Assembly (NCBI RefSeq): GCF_009650605.1
Contig: NZ_WAJT01000002.1
Location: 992,001-1,056,000, forward strand
Source: Labrenzia sp. CE80
GTDB lineage: Bacteria > Pseudomonadota > Alphaproteobacteria > Rhizobiales > Stappiaceae
Length of the DNA: 64,000 nucleotides
Direction: 5' to 3'
The position numbers were made by a program, and so were the translations under genes. This document shows, one piece after another, positions 17,957 through 25,943 of this stretch; within the stretch, counting starts at the first letter, position 1, and every line of letters starts with the position of its first letter. Under the pieces are notes generated by a model. It was not told the origin of the DNA, made no database searches, and worked only from the letters and a program-made list of their open reading frames with translations.

Positions 17957-19813
17957 ATGGTAGTGCATGAGTCCTATTCAGGCGAGTTGGAGATCTTGCG
18001 ACAGCGGGGCATCGCAGACAGCGCCCTCAGCGCCGCGCGGCGAGAGGCAGAGAAAATAGGCATTTCTGCCGCCGAGTACTTGGTCAAACGGGCAATCGTT
18101 TCTGAAGCTGCGATCTACAGCGCGCTGGCTGAACATTGCGGCGTGCCGTTTGTTCCCGAAATGGGATTTCGTCCTCAATCTGTAAACAGCATTCCGCTCG
18201 GTCTGGGAAGTCTCGACAACGGCCCCCTTTTGGTCGGCGTCAGTGCAACCAGCCCCCACTACGTGATTGCGCCTGCCTACTCGCAGTTTACGCAAGTTAG
18301 GGCGCACCTGCAGAAGTTCCCCGATTTGGCCGGCCAAATCCGGATCTCGACACCGAGCGCGATACGTCATGCGAGCACCGTGATGAATGCACCCTCCGGC
18401 GACCTGGAAAGCAGGTTTCCTGAGTTCAGTGCGAAAGTTCGCTTTTCAAGGACGCAGTTCGTAACCTTTGCAGTCGCGTTTCTCGCGTTTCTGGTCGGCC
18501 TCTTGATGCCAAAAGCGGTCTTGTTCTATGGCCTCTCGTCACTCTTTTCGATGGCCTGCATCTTGACTGGTCTCGCCCGCTGGCAAAGTGCACGGGCAAC
18601 CGAAGACGACAGTCTCGATCTGGTGTTGCCAGCTGCGCTCACGAGTCCGCTGATCCGGTGGCCCGCTTACACGGTCCTCGTTCCGCTCTATCGCGAGGCC
18701 AGGATTGTTCCCGAACTTGTGGAGGGGCTTCGCCGATTGGATTATCCGACCTCCCGGCTCGAGATAAAGTTCCTGCTGGAGAAAGAGGACAAGGAAACAC
18801 GCGAGGCCTTCGCTGGCCACCTCGATCCTCATATGCATGTTGTGGTCGTGCCGGACGGGTTTCCACGAACAAAACCGCGGGCCCTGGCCTATGGGCTTGA
18901 GCTTGCACAAGGCGAGTTCATCACCATTTTTGATGCGGAGGATCAGCCGCAGCCCGATCAACTGAAGAAGGCGGCGCTATTCTTTTCGCTCGGACCCAAG
19001 GAACTGGCCTGTCTTCAGGCCAGGCTTGCCATCGACAATTTCGATGAGAGCTTTTTCTCGCGGCAGTATGCGCTTGAATACGCTTGCCTTTTTGACCAGC
19101 TTATTCCTTGGTTTCACCAGTTGTCCTGGCCGTTCCCGCTCGGAGGAACCTCCAACCACTTTCGCAGATCTATTCTTGATAGTGTCGGCGGCTGGGACAA
19201 ATACAACGTCACCGAAGATGCTGATCTGGGCATTCGTCTTGCCAGGTTCGGTTACATTTGCGGTGTTTTGCCAAGCACAACATACGAGGAAGCGCCGCTG
19301 CAATGGCGTGCTTGGCTTTCCCAGAGATCCAGGTGGTACAAGGGTTGGTTGCAAACCCTGTGCGTTCATCTGCGCGATCCAGGGCGCACTTGCCAGGAAA
19401 TCGGCCTGATACGGCTTCTGGCCATATCGTCCATGATCGGAGGAAGCTTTGTCATGATGGCGCTCCACCCCTTCGTGGTGCTGGCGTGCCTCGGCTATGT
19501 TTCTGGTCTGCTGCCGTGGCCGTCGAGCTACGGGTTCGCCGGTGAACTCTACCTTGCGTTATGTACCTGTGGGGCGTTGTTTGGATATATCGGCGCAGCT
19601 TTTGCGACACTGCGTGCCGGCAGGCGCCGCGGGTACCGGCCGAACGCATCTGATATAGCTTTGCTGCCGGTCTATTGGCTCTTTACCAGCCTGGCCTTTT
19701 ACCGGGCTGTTTGGGAGTTCGCCGTCAAGCCCTTCGAGTGGAACAAGACCGAACATGGCTTGTCCAGGCAGCGGACCAAGAGCAGGCGAGGCAAAGCGAC
19801 TTGGAGCGGGTGA
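17957..19813 (+). CDS. Membrane glycosyltransferase family 2 with N-terminal MshEN/GspE-N-like domain
   Basis: Processive-type GT2 enzyme, 618 residues, likely to make or export a surface polysaccharide. The first 130 or so residues resemble the MshEN/T2SSE N-terminal domain (ISAAEYLVKRAIVSEAAIYSALAEH), known in other proteins as a nucleotide-sensing module; a c-di-GMP role here is inference. Two helices (about 165-205) follow, then the catalytic domain with DAED at 326-329, TED at 419-421 and QRSRW at 456-460, as in cellulose-synthase-like enzymes. Three or four helices close the protein. No bcs-type partner genes adjoin it. The final codons and stop lie within the 3' end of the opposite-strand tRNA-Gly gene. 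Confidence 0.85.
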   Translation: MVVHESYSGELEILRQRGIADSALSAARREAEKIGISAAEYLVKRAIVSEAAIYSALAEHCGVPFVPEMGFRPQSVNSIPLGLGSLDNGPLLVGVSATSPHYVIAPAYSQFTQVRAHLQKFPDLAGQIRISTPSAIRHASTVMNAPSGDLESRFPEFSAKVRFSRTQFVTFAVAFLAFLVGLLMPKAVLFYGLSSLFSMACILTGLARWQSARATEDDSLDLVLPAALTSPLIRWPAYTVLVPLYREARIVPELVEGLRRLDYPTSRLEIKFLLEKEDKETREAFAGHLDPHMHVVVVPDGFPRTKPRALAYGLELAQGEFITIFDAEDQPQPDQLKKAALFFSLGPKELACLQARLAIDNFDESFFSRQYALEYACLFDQLIPWFHQLSWPFPLGGTSNHFRRSILDSVGGWDKYNVTEDADLGIRLARFGYICGVLPSTTYEEAPLQWRAWLSQRSRWYKGWLQTLCVHLRDPGRTCQEIGLIRLLAISSMIGGSFVMMALHPFVVLACLGYVSGLLPWPSSYGFAGELYLALCTCGALFGYIGAAFATLRAGRRRGYRPNASDIALLPVYWLFTSLAFYRAVWEFAVKPFEWNKTEHGLSRQRTKSRRGKATWSG

Positions 19814-19875
19814 AGGGAATCGAACCCTCGTCTTAAGCTTGGGAAGCTTCTGCTCTACCATTGAGCTACACCCGC
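19802..19875 (-). tRNA. tRNA-Gly (anticodon CCC)
   Basis: The minus strand folds as a tRNA. The acceptor stem GCGGGTG pairs with CACCCGC, the D arm contains TAGCTCAATGGTAGAGC, the anticodon loop reads TTCCCAA (anticodon CCC), and the T arm contains GGGTTCGATTCCC. The discriminator is T and the CCA tail is encoded (19804-19802 read on the minus strand). The 3' end overlaps 12 bases of the glycosyltransferase gene on the opposite strand, including its stop codon. Confidence 0.95.
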
Positions 19876-20082
19876 GTGCGCAAGTTTTGTGCGCCTTTGA
19901 TGGCCGGGCTGTCAAGGTGAAGCATTTCGCCTGTCTTTGTTGTCCTCATGTCGATTGTGCGCGAACCATGTCGGCGTGAGAGGCTTGGTGGAAAGCCATT
20001 TCCGCCCTTGCGCTCGCGGACATCAATCGCCATTTTCACCTCGATTTTGCTCCCGCTTTCGAACGACAGGGTGAACCACGGC

Positions 20083-20880
20083 ATGCGCGACAAATTGAAG
20101 GCGCTCACGGGATCGCGTGAGTGGGAACTGGCCATAGTAGGGCTGATTGTCATCAATGCGATCACATTGGGCCTGGAAACCTCCACAGCCGCCACAGAAG
20201 CACTCGGCGGCGTGTTGACGGGCTTCGACCGCTTCATCCTGATGGTCTTCGTCGTGGAGATCAGCCTGCGGATCGTGGCCAACGGGTTTCGCTTCTTCAA
20301 GGACCCCTGGAACCTCTTCGATTTCATCATCGTCAGCATTGCCCTAGTCCCGACGAGCGGGCCATTTGCGGTGCTGCGCGCCTTGCGTATCCTGCGTGTT
20401 TTGCGTCTGATTTCCGTCGTGCCATCGCTGCGCAGGGTCATCGGCGGGTTGGTTTCCGCGCTGCCCGGCATGGGCTCTATCGTGGTCTTGATGGCACTGG
20501 TCTTCTATGTCTTTGCCGTGATGGCGACCAAGCTTTACGGCGAGGCCTTTCCGGAGTGGTTCGGAAATCTTGGCCGGTCGATCTACACGCTGTTTCAGAT
20601 CATGACGCTGGAAAGCTGGTCCATGGGCATCGTGCGTCCGGTGATGGAGGTCTTCCCGAATTCCTGGCTGTTCTTTGTGCCCTTCATCCTGTGCACCGCC
20701 TTCACAGTGTTGAACCTGTTCATCGGCATCATCGTCTCGGCCATGCAGGAGGAGCACGAGCATACTGCCGATGAAGACCGCAAGGCCATTCACACGGAAG
20801 CTGAGCATATCCTGACAGAGGTTCGCGAGTTGCGTGCCGAAATGGCGGAATTCAGACGCAGTCAGGAACAGAGACGGTAA
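20083..20880 (+). CDS. Bacterial voltage-gated sodium channel (BacNav, NavAb/NaChBac family)
   Basis: Six-helix ion channel subunit, 265 residues from ATG 20083; the frame stays open to 19948 without a credible earlier start. The S4 voltage sensor has arginines every third residue at 99, 102, 105 and 108 (RALRILRVLR). S2-S3 has FRFFKDPWNLFDFIIV. The pore loop carries the sodium filter TLESWS (175-180), with Glu177 as the expected charge ring. S6 contains FTVLNLFIGIIVSAM, and an acidic linker leads into a C-terminal coiled coil (about 225-265), as in tetrameric BacNav channels. Physiological roles proposed for the family include motility, chemotaxis and pH homeostasis. The next gene is a divergent paralogue. 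Confidence 0.93.
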   Translation: MRDKLKALTGSREWELAIVGLIVINAITLGLETSTAATEALGGVLTGFDRFILMVFVVEISLRIVANGFRFFKDPWNLFDFIIVSIALVPTSGPFAVLRALRILRVLRLISVVPSLRRVIGGLVSALPGMGSIVVLMALVFYVFAVMATKLYGEAFPEWFGNLGRSIYTLFQIMTLESWSMGIVRPVMEVFPNSWLFFVPFILCTAFTVLNLFIGIIVSAMQEEHEHTADEDRKAIHTEAEHILTEVRELRAEMAEFRRSQEQRR

Positions 20881-20964
20881 GGCCGGATGTTGCTTAGCCG
20901 CTAGAAAACGTCACGGCGGTCGTCATTTTCCGCCCGCTCGCGCGTCCCCTTTCGAGAGGGAGAG

Positions 20965-21873
20965 ATGCGGGAGACGGCGATGGGGTGGCGACGGTTGTCA
21001 TGGGACGAGCGATATCGATTAGAGCGCCTGGGGTTGCGCCTCACGCTGCTGGCGCTCGGGCTTTTGGTGTTGGCGTCTGTTTTTGGCGGTGAAACGGAGG
21101 AGGGGCAGGACCTTGCGGGGTTATGGCAACTCCTAAAGGGCGCGATTCTTGCCGTCGTGGCACTGGAACTTCTGCTCCGCTTTCTGCTGGAAGGTTGGCG
21201 TTTTTTCCGCTGGCGCTGGAACCTCTATCATCTGACCGTCGTCGGCCTTGCGATCGGATTGAATGCACCGGCGATCCTCGTCTTCCGCTTGGTGGCCATC
21301 ATTGGTTGGCCAGGTGTCGTGGCTCGCTGGCGCCGTCTTGCCTTTGTGTTCCGTTGGTGCCGCCGTCTGCTGCGGGAGTTACTGCTCTCGCTCAGCCTTT
21401 TGGTTTCAGGGTTCTGTGCAGTGGCCGTCTTGGCTGTGGATCTGCTCGGCCATAGACATCCGGTCGAATTCGGCAGCTTCATCCGGGCATGTGAAACCCT
21501 TCTTCGTCTATGCCTGTTCGAGCTTGCGTCCTGGTATGAGCTGCTTGCCTTGGCTGAGCGCAATCTGCTCGTCTGGCTCCCGGTCTGTCTGTTTTGGACG
21601 ATCTTGCTCGTTGCTCTGATCAATCCGCTGTTGGGTTTGTTTTTTGCCGAGCTTGTGCAAACTGAAATCGAGCAGGAAGAGATTGATGAGGATCTTTCCG
21701 AGATGCGCCTGATGCGGCTGGAAAGTGAGTTGGTGAGCGAGGAAATCGCCGTTGAGGCGGAGGCGGAACGGCTGTTGATCCGCCGGGAAACGGAGCGGAT
21801 CCTGCAACAGATCGAGAAGCTGAAGAAGGAAATGGCGCATTACCGGGAGAGCCAGAAGCGCTTTCCACGCTGA
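20965..21873 (+). CDS. Divergent BacNav-like membrane protein with altered voltage sensor and filter
   Basis: Paralogue of the channel just upstream, 302 residues. The order of segments matches: LEGWRFFRWRWNLYHLTVV parallels the S2-S3 region of the neighbour, and a pore-like segment and S6-like helix (LINPLLGLFFAEL) precede a long C-terminal coiled coil (about 235-300). The filter TLESWS is replaced by ELASWY at 186-191, so the key Glu is Ala. Where the neighbour has four S4 arginines, this protein keeps the first and has Ala, Gly and Gly at the next three. It may be a non-conducting or regulatory partner, a channel of other selectivity, or a decaying copy. The frame is intact. Function not known. 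Confidence 0.7.
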   Translation: MRETAMGWRRLSWDERYRLERLGLRLTLLALGLLVLASVFGGETEEGQDLAGLWQLLKGAILAVVALELLLRFLLEGWRFFRWRWNLYHLTVVGLAIGLNAPAILVFRLVAIIGWPGVVARWRRLAFVFRWCRRLLRELLLSLSLLVSGFCAVAVLAVDLLGHRHPVEFGSFIRACETLLRLCLFELASWYELLALAERNLLVWLPVCLFWTILLVALINPLLGLFFAELVQTEIEQEEIDEDLSEMRLMRLESELVSEEIAVEAEAERLLIRRETERILQQIEKLKKEMAHYRESQKRFPR

Positions 21874-21883
21874 TACTGTTTCT

Positions 21884-21916
21884 GAAATAAAAAAGAGCGG
21901 TGCCGGGCACCGCTCT
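21884..21916 (-). terminator. Intrinsic terminator of lysK
   Basis: A perfect 10-bp stem (21894-21903 with 21907-21916) and a 3-base loop are followed on the minus strand by a T run, seen as A at 21888-21893. It sits 30 bases beyond the lysK stop. Its opposite strand has no T run, so it serves lysK. Confidence 0.88.
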
Positions 21917-21946
21917 CTTCAGGATTGGATTGATGTGAACCGCTGT

Positions 21947-23605
21947 TCAGACGCTGAGGTCGCCCGCCAGGGCCTTGGCGATCAGAGCGCGGGTCTCGTC
22001 GATGCCGTAAAGGGCGACGAAGGAGCCGAAGCGCGGGCCGCGTTCCTGACCGAGCAGCACCTGGTAGAGCGCCTGGAACCAGACCACGGACACGCCGGGA
22101 CCGCCGTCCGGGCTCTTCTTCTTCGGATCCTGATACCGCTCGATCTTGCGGGCAACATCGAGGATCGCGTCCTGAATGACCGCGCCATCCGCATCGGCGG
22201 AGAGGGCGGCAAGAGAGGCATCCACTTTCTGCAGCGCGTCGCGTTCCACGTCATCCGGCGTCTTGAACGACTTGTTCGGTTTCACGAAGTCATCGAAGTA
22301 ACGGATCGCGTAGCCGACCAGCTCATCCAGATGCGGGTGGGTCTGAGCCGTCACGCCTGGAGCGTAACGGGTGATGAAGGCCCACAGAACATCCTTGTTT
22401 TCCGCGTTGGAGGCGGAAACCAGGTTGAGCAACATGGCGAAGGGAACTGGCAGGTCGATTGCCGGCACCTTGCCGGAGTGGATGTGCCAGGCCGGGTTCT
22501 GCAGCTTCTGTTCCACCGGCATCGCGTCGTATTTCTGCGCGAAGGTGAAATACTCGTCCACGGCCTTCGGGATCACGTCGAAGTAGAGCTTCTTGGCGGT
22601 CTTCGGCTTCTGGAACATGTAGAGCGACAGGCTCTCGGTCGGTGCATAGGTCAGCCACTCGTCGATCGTCAGGCCGTTGCCCTTGGACTTGGAGATTTTC
22701 GCGCCATCGTCGGCCAGGAACAGCTCATAGACGAAATGATCCGGAGCTTCGCCGCCAAGAACCTTACAGATCTTGTCGTAGAGAGCCATATTCGGACCGT
22801 GGTCCTTGCCGAACATTTCAAAATCGACGCCAAGGGCCGCCCAGCGGGCGCCGAAGTCGGGCTTCCACTGCAACTTCACATTCCCGCCGGTGACGGAGAC
22901 GGTCACATCTGTGCCGTCGTCATCCTCAAAGGTGATTGTGCCGTCCTTGCCGTTGACGTCCTTCATCGGCACGTAGAGCACGCGGCCGGAGGTCGGCGAA
23001 ATCGGCAGGAACGGGCTATAGGTCGCCTGACGTTCTTCGCCAAGCGTCGGCAGCATGACGTCCATCAGCTTCCGGTAGCGTGAGGCCGCTGTCAGCAGGA
23101 TCTCGTCGAACTTGCCGGACTTGTAGTATTCGGTCGCGCTTGCGAACTCATAGTCGAAGCCAAACGTATCGAGGAACCGCCGCAGCATGGCGTTGTTGTG
23201 ATCGCCAAAGCTCTTGTGTTCGCTGCCGAAGGGGTTCGGCACGACACTGAGTGGCATCTGCAGGTACGGCTCAAGGGCGGACTTGTCCGGCACGCTGTCA
23301 GGCACCTTGCGCATGCCGTCCATGTCATCGGAAAAGCACAAGAGCCGTGTCGGGATCTTGTCTTCCGTCAGAAGACGGAACGCTGTGCGTACCATGGTGG
23401 TGCGTGCGACTTCGCCGAAGGTGCCGATGTGGGGCAGGCCCGAGGGGCCATAGCCGGTCTCAAACAGAACCGGACGCGACGGATCCCGTTTTTCGATCCG
23501 CTTGACCAGTTTTCGCGCCTCTTCGAACGGCCAGGCTTTGGAGGTCTGGGCCGCTGCGACGAGTTCGGGCGAGAGGTCAAGCGGTGGCAGGGATCGGTCG
23601 GTCAT
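21947..23605 (-). CDS. lysK: Lysine--tRNA ligase, class I
   Basis: Charges tRNA-Lys with lysine through the class I (Rossmann-fold) enzyme found in archaea and many Alphaproteobacteria, not the class II LysS of E. coli. The 552-residue protein has the HIGH-like signature in GPSGLPHIGTF (about 50-60) and the KMSKS-like loop KISKSKGNGLT near 285-295. SFGDHNN and PDFGARWAALGVDFEMFGKDHG are typical of this class. It stands alone on the minus strand with its own terminator, divergent from the TerB-like gene. No class II lysS is visible in the window. Confidence 0.95.
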   Translation of the reverse strand: MTDRSLPPLDLSPELVAAAQTSKAWPFEEARKLVKRIEKRDPSRPVLFETGYGPSGLPHIGTFGEVARTTMVRTAFRLLTEDKIPTRLLCFSDDMDGMRKVPDSVPDKSALEPYLQMPLSVVPNPFGSEHKSFGDHNNAMLRRFLDTFGFDYEFASATEYYKSGKFDEILLTAASRYRKLMDVMLPTLGEERQATYSPFLPISPTSGRVLYVPMKDVNGKDGTITFEDDDGTDVTVSVTGGNVKLQWKPDFGARWAALGVDFEMFGKDHGPNMALYDKICKVLGGEAPDHFVYELFLADDGAKISKSKGNGLTIDEWLTYAPTESLSLYMFQKPKTAKKLYFDVIPKAVDEYFTFAQKYDAMPVEQKLQNPAWHIHSGKVPAIDLPVPFAMLLNLVSASNAENKDVLWAFITRYAPGVTAQTHPHLDELVGYAIRYFDDFVKPNKSFKTPDDVERDALQKVDASLAALSADADGAVIQDAILDVARKIERYQDPKKKSPDGGPGVSVVWFQALYQVLLGQERGPRFGSFVALYGIDETRALIAKALAGDLSV

Positions 23606-23823
23606 GATTTGGGGTTCGTTCTGCTTGTTTGGAAATTCGAAAGCTTCTGCCGCGCAAAGTCATGTCTGACCTGCAGGAAGCGCCGCGACACTAGAAAAGC
23701 CGCGGGCTTCCGTCAATGTCGATATCTCCCTTTGCGCCTTGAAGGTAAAGGCACAAAGGGCTACCTCTCGCTGCGTGATAGAAATTACCCGGAAAATAGC
23801 CGCAGGAAAGGCGAATTCATACG

Positions 23824-24237
23824 ATGAACGATACGATCAGTATTCAGGAAGCCCTCGTCTACGTCATGGTAATCATGTCCGCGGCCGACAGTTCCATGAC
23901 CGACAGCGAACTCTCAACGATGGGAGAAGTCGCGAAGACGCTTCCTGTATTTGCCGACTATGATCCGGCGAATGTTCTGCCGGCGGCTCAGCGCTGTGGT
24001 GAGCGTTTGCAGGCTGAAAATGGCCTTGCCGAAGTTCTCGATCTGATCGCGGACACGCTTCCGGTTCATCTCTTCGACACGGGCTATGCGCTGGCGGTTG
24101 AAGTGGCAGCTGCCGACCTCGGCGTTTCCAAAGAAGAATTGCGCATTCTGCAGCTTCTGCGCGATCGCTTCAATCTCGACAAGCTGACCACAGCCGCCAT
24201 TGAGCGCGGCGCAATTGCCCGCTTCAAGAAGGCCTGA
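23824..24237 (+). CDS. TerB-family (tellurite-resistance-like) cytoplasmic protein
   Basis: Small all-helical protein, 137 residues, of the TerB/DjlA N-terminal fold. The signature AADSSMTDSELSTMGEV (metal-binding acidic helix pair) lies near the N-terminus, and VEVAAADLGVSKEELRILQLLRDRFNL is the second repeat. The family is named after tellurite resistance, but stand-alone members of this type have no established function; stress or metal sensing is only a guess. GGAAAGGCG precedes the ATG. It is a single gene with its own intrinsic terminator. Confidence 0.8.
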   Translation: MNDTISIQEALVYVMVIMSAADSSMTDSELSTMGEVAKTLPVFADYDPANVLPAAQRCGERLQAENGLAEVLDLIADTLPVHLFDTGYALAVEVAAADLGVSKEELRILQLLRDRFNLDKLTTAAIERGAIARFKKA

Positions 24238-24251
24238 TACGCGGGTTCGTT

Positions 24252-24271
24252 CCGGCACGCGCCGGTTTTTT
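24252..24271 (+). terminator. Intrinsic terminator after the TerB-like gene
   Basis: A 5-bp G/C stem (24252-24256 with 24261-24265) and a 4-base loop are followed by six T, 15 bases after the stop codon. Confidence 0.75.
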
Positions 24272-24366
24272 CGTCAAACCGCTACCCAAGATGCGTATTT
24301 TTACCGTCGATTAGGCGTCGCAGCCTAGAGATGTGTAGTTTATATTTGCATTTTGGGGTGGTGGTG

Positions 24367-24771
24367 ATGGCAAAAAAGCAATTTGGACGGCGTGGACAAA
24401 CCCAGAGAAATGCTGGGCCGAACAATCATTCCAGGGCACCAAACAACCCCGGGGACGCAGTAGCTCACGACGGTCTGGCTAACAACAGTCGGCTCTCGGG
24501 AATTGGCTTCGCGGCCTTGGGCTGGCTTTCGAGCGTTGTCGCGAAACTTCTCGTCGCATTTTCAGGTGCAAACTATGCCCGTTCGAAATTGGACGGCATA
24601 GAAATGTACTCCACCGTCCTGGGCGCTGGGTTGGTCGGCCTGTTGGCCTATTTGGTTTTCGCCGCAATGGTCATTTATATGCTGTTTAATTTCAGACAGA
24701 CGCGAAAAATTAGGTGGTATCTGGGCGGCGTGATTATGGGATTTGCGACGCCGGTCGCGGTTTTCGCCTAG
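24367..24771 (+). CDS. Hypothetical small membrane protein
   Basis: Not recognised. The 134-residue protein from ATG 24367 (preceded by GGGGTGGTG) has a basic, Asn/Gly-rich N-terminus of about 45 residues. Hydrophobic stretches follow at roughly 50-75 (FAALGWLSSVVAKLLVAF) and 88-112 (AGLVGLLAYLVFAAMVIYML), and a last one at the C-terminus. An in-frame ATG at 24331 would add twelve residues, but the spacing favours 24367. Lower G/C in the first part suggests a less conserved gene. Its TAG overlaps the apaG stop on the other strand within CTAG. Confidence 0.6.
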   Translation: MAKKQFGRRGQTQRNAGPNNHSRAPNNPGDAVAHDGLANNSRLSGIGFAALGWLSSVVAKLLVAFSGANYARSKLDGIEMYSTVLGAGLVGLLAYLVFAAMVIYMLFNFRQTRKIRWYLGGVIMGFATPVAVFA

Positions 24772-25169
24772 TTCAGACTTCTGATCTCATCAGGTAGGTC
24801 CAGGGAAAAGGCGGGGATCGCGGCATCGAACATGCTGCCGTCCTCGCGCACCATGCCGTAGCTTCCCTGCATGATGCCGGACTTGGTCTTCAGCGGGCAG
24901 CCTGAGGAATATTCGAACGTTTCTCCTGGTTCGATCCAGGGCTCTTCGCCGATGACCCCGGCGCCTCTCACTTCCTCGACGCGGCCGATCGCGTCCATGA
25001 TTTTCCAGTAGCGTGTGCGCAATTGGACTGGCGCATTCGTGTCGTTGCGGATCTCGACCATATATGCCCAGACGAAGTGGCTCTTTTCCGGGTCAGACTC
25101 ATCGTCCAGATAAAACGGCTCTACCGCAACCTCGATACCGTTGGTGGTGGTTCTATACATGTCTGACAA
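24768..25169 (-). CDS. apaG: Co2+/Mg2+ efflux protein ApaG
   Basis: Small fibronectin-III-like beta-sandwich protein of about 130 residues. Conserved family segments are FVWAYMVEIRNDT, VQLRTRYWKIMDAIGRVEEVRG and the G-x-G-E-x-P loop (GVIGEEPWI), then YSSGCPL and GSYGM. ApaG was linked to cobalt/magnesium phenotypes, but its molecular role is unsettled. The chosen TTG at 25169 has an AGGTGA six bases upstream. ATG 25160, giving 130 residues beginning MYRTTTNGIEV, matches the usual N-terminus of the family. The two differ by only three codons. Confidence 0.9.
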   Translation of the reverse strand: MSDMYRTTTNGIEVAVEPFYLDDESDPEKSHFVWAYMVEIRNDTNAPVQLRTRYWKIMDAIGRVEEVRGAGVIGEEPWIEPGETFEYSSGCPLKTKSGIMQGSYGMVREDGSMFDAAIPAFSLDLPDEIRSLN

Positions 25170-25325
25170 CTCTGATCACCTGTTTTGTGCCGGACTCGAC
25201 GGCGCATAATTTTCGCAGGTTATAGAGTGGTTGACGCATCCGTGAAAGGGATCAGCTTGCAGCGGCGTCTCGGATTCAGCATTTAGGGCGGAAGCACTCT
25301 CTGTTTCAGCAGGATCAAAAACGTA

Positions 25326-25943
25326 ATGTTCGACGCTCGACTTCGCACTTTGATTGATCCGCCCCTGGAAATGCTGGGGTCGCGTCTTGCGCGTTCCGGC
25401 GTGACTGCGAACCAGATCACCGTGGTCGGCTTCGGGTTTGCGATAGCCGCAGCAGGTGCGATCGCATGGGCGGCCCCCTTGTTTGGCTTGCTCTTCGTGC
25501 TGCTAAACAGATTGTGTGACGGACTGGATGGCGCGGTTGCACGGGTCAACGGCAAGACAGATCTTGGCGGCTATCTGGATATCGTCTTTGACTTCTTCTT
25601 CTACGGTGGCGTTCCACTCGCCTTTGCATTTGCTGATCCGGGCCGAAATGCCTTGCCGGCGGCAGCCCTTCTGTTTAGCTTCTATGCCAATGGATCGGCC
25701 TTTCTTGCTTATGCAATCATGGCTGAAAAGCTGCGTCTTGAGACGGACAAGCAGGGATCCAAATCGCTCTATTATCTCGGTGGACTGGCGGAAGGCGGAG
25801 AGACGATCGCTCTTTTCTGTGCGATGTGCCTATGGCCAGCGGGCTTTCCGGTTCTTGCCTACAGCTTTGCCGCGGTCTGTGTGCTCTCGGCCGGTGCTCG
25901 CGTAGTCATCGCCGTGCGCACCCTGCGCGAGACCCCCGGCTAG
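25326..25943 (+). CDS. CDP-alcohol phosphatidyltransferase family protein
   Basis: Membrane enzyme of 205 residues that would transfer a phosphoalcohol from a CDP-linked donor to a lipid or polyol. The family motif is present as DGLDGAVAR followed by GGYLDIVFD (about residues 64-86), with the spacer one residue shorter than the classical form, as in YnjF-like members. Four or five helices surround it. Substrates of the YnjF-like subgroup are not established. It is a single gene, convergent with the LysR-family gene, sharing CTAG between stop codons. Confidence 0.85.
   Translation: MFDARLRTLIDPPLEMLGSRLARSGVTANQITVVGFGFAIAAAGAIAWAAPLFGLLFVLLNRLCDGLDGAVARVNGKTDLGGYLDIVFDFFFYGGVPLAFAFADPGRNALPAAALLFSFYANGSAFLAYAIMAEKLRLETDKQGSKSLYYLGGLAEGGETIALFCAMCLWPAGFPVLAYSFAAVCVLSAGARVVIAVRTLRETPG

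Noticed and set aside
21935..23083. 382-codon open frame on the plus strand
   Set aside because: It lies entirely opposite the lysK coding sequence, which has clear class I synthetase motifs; the frame is an antisense shadow.
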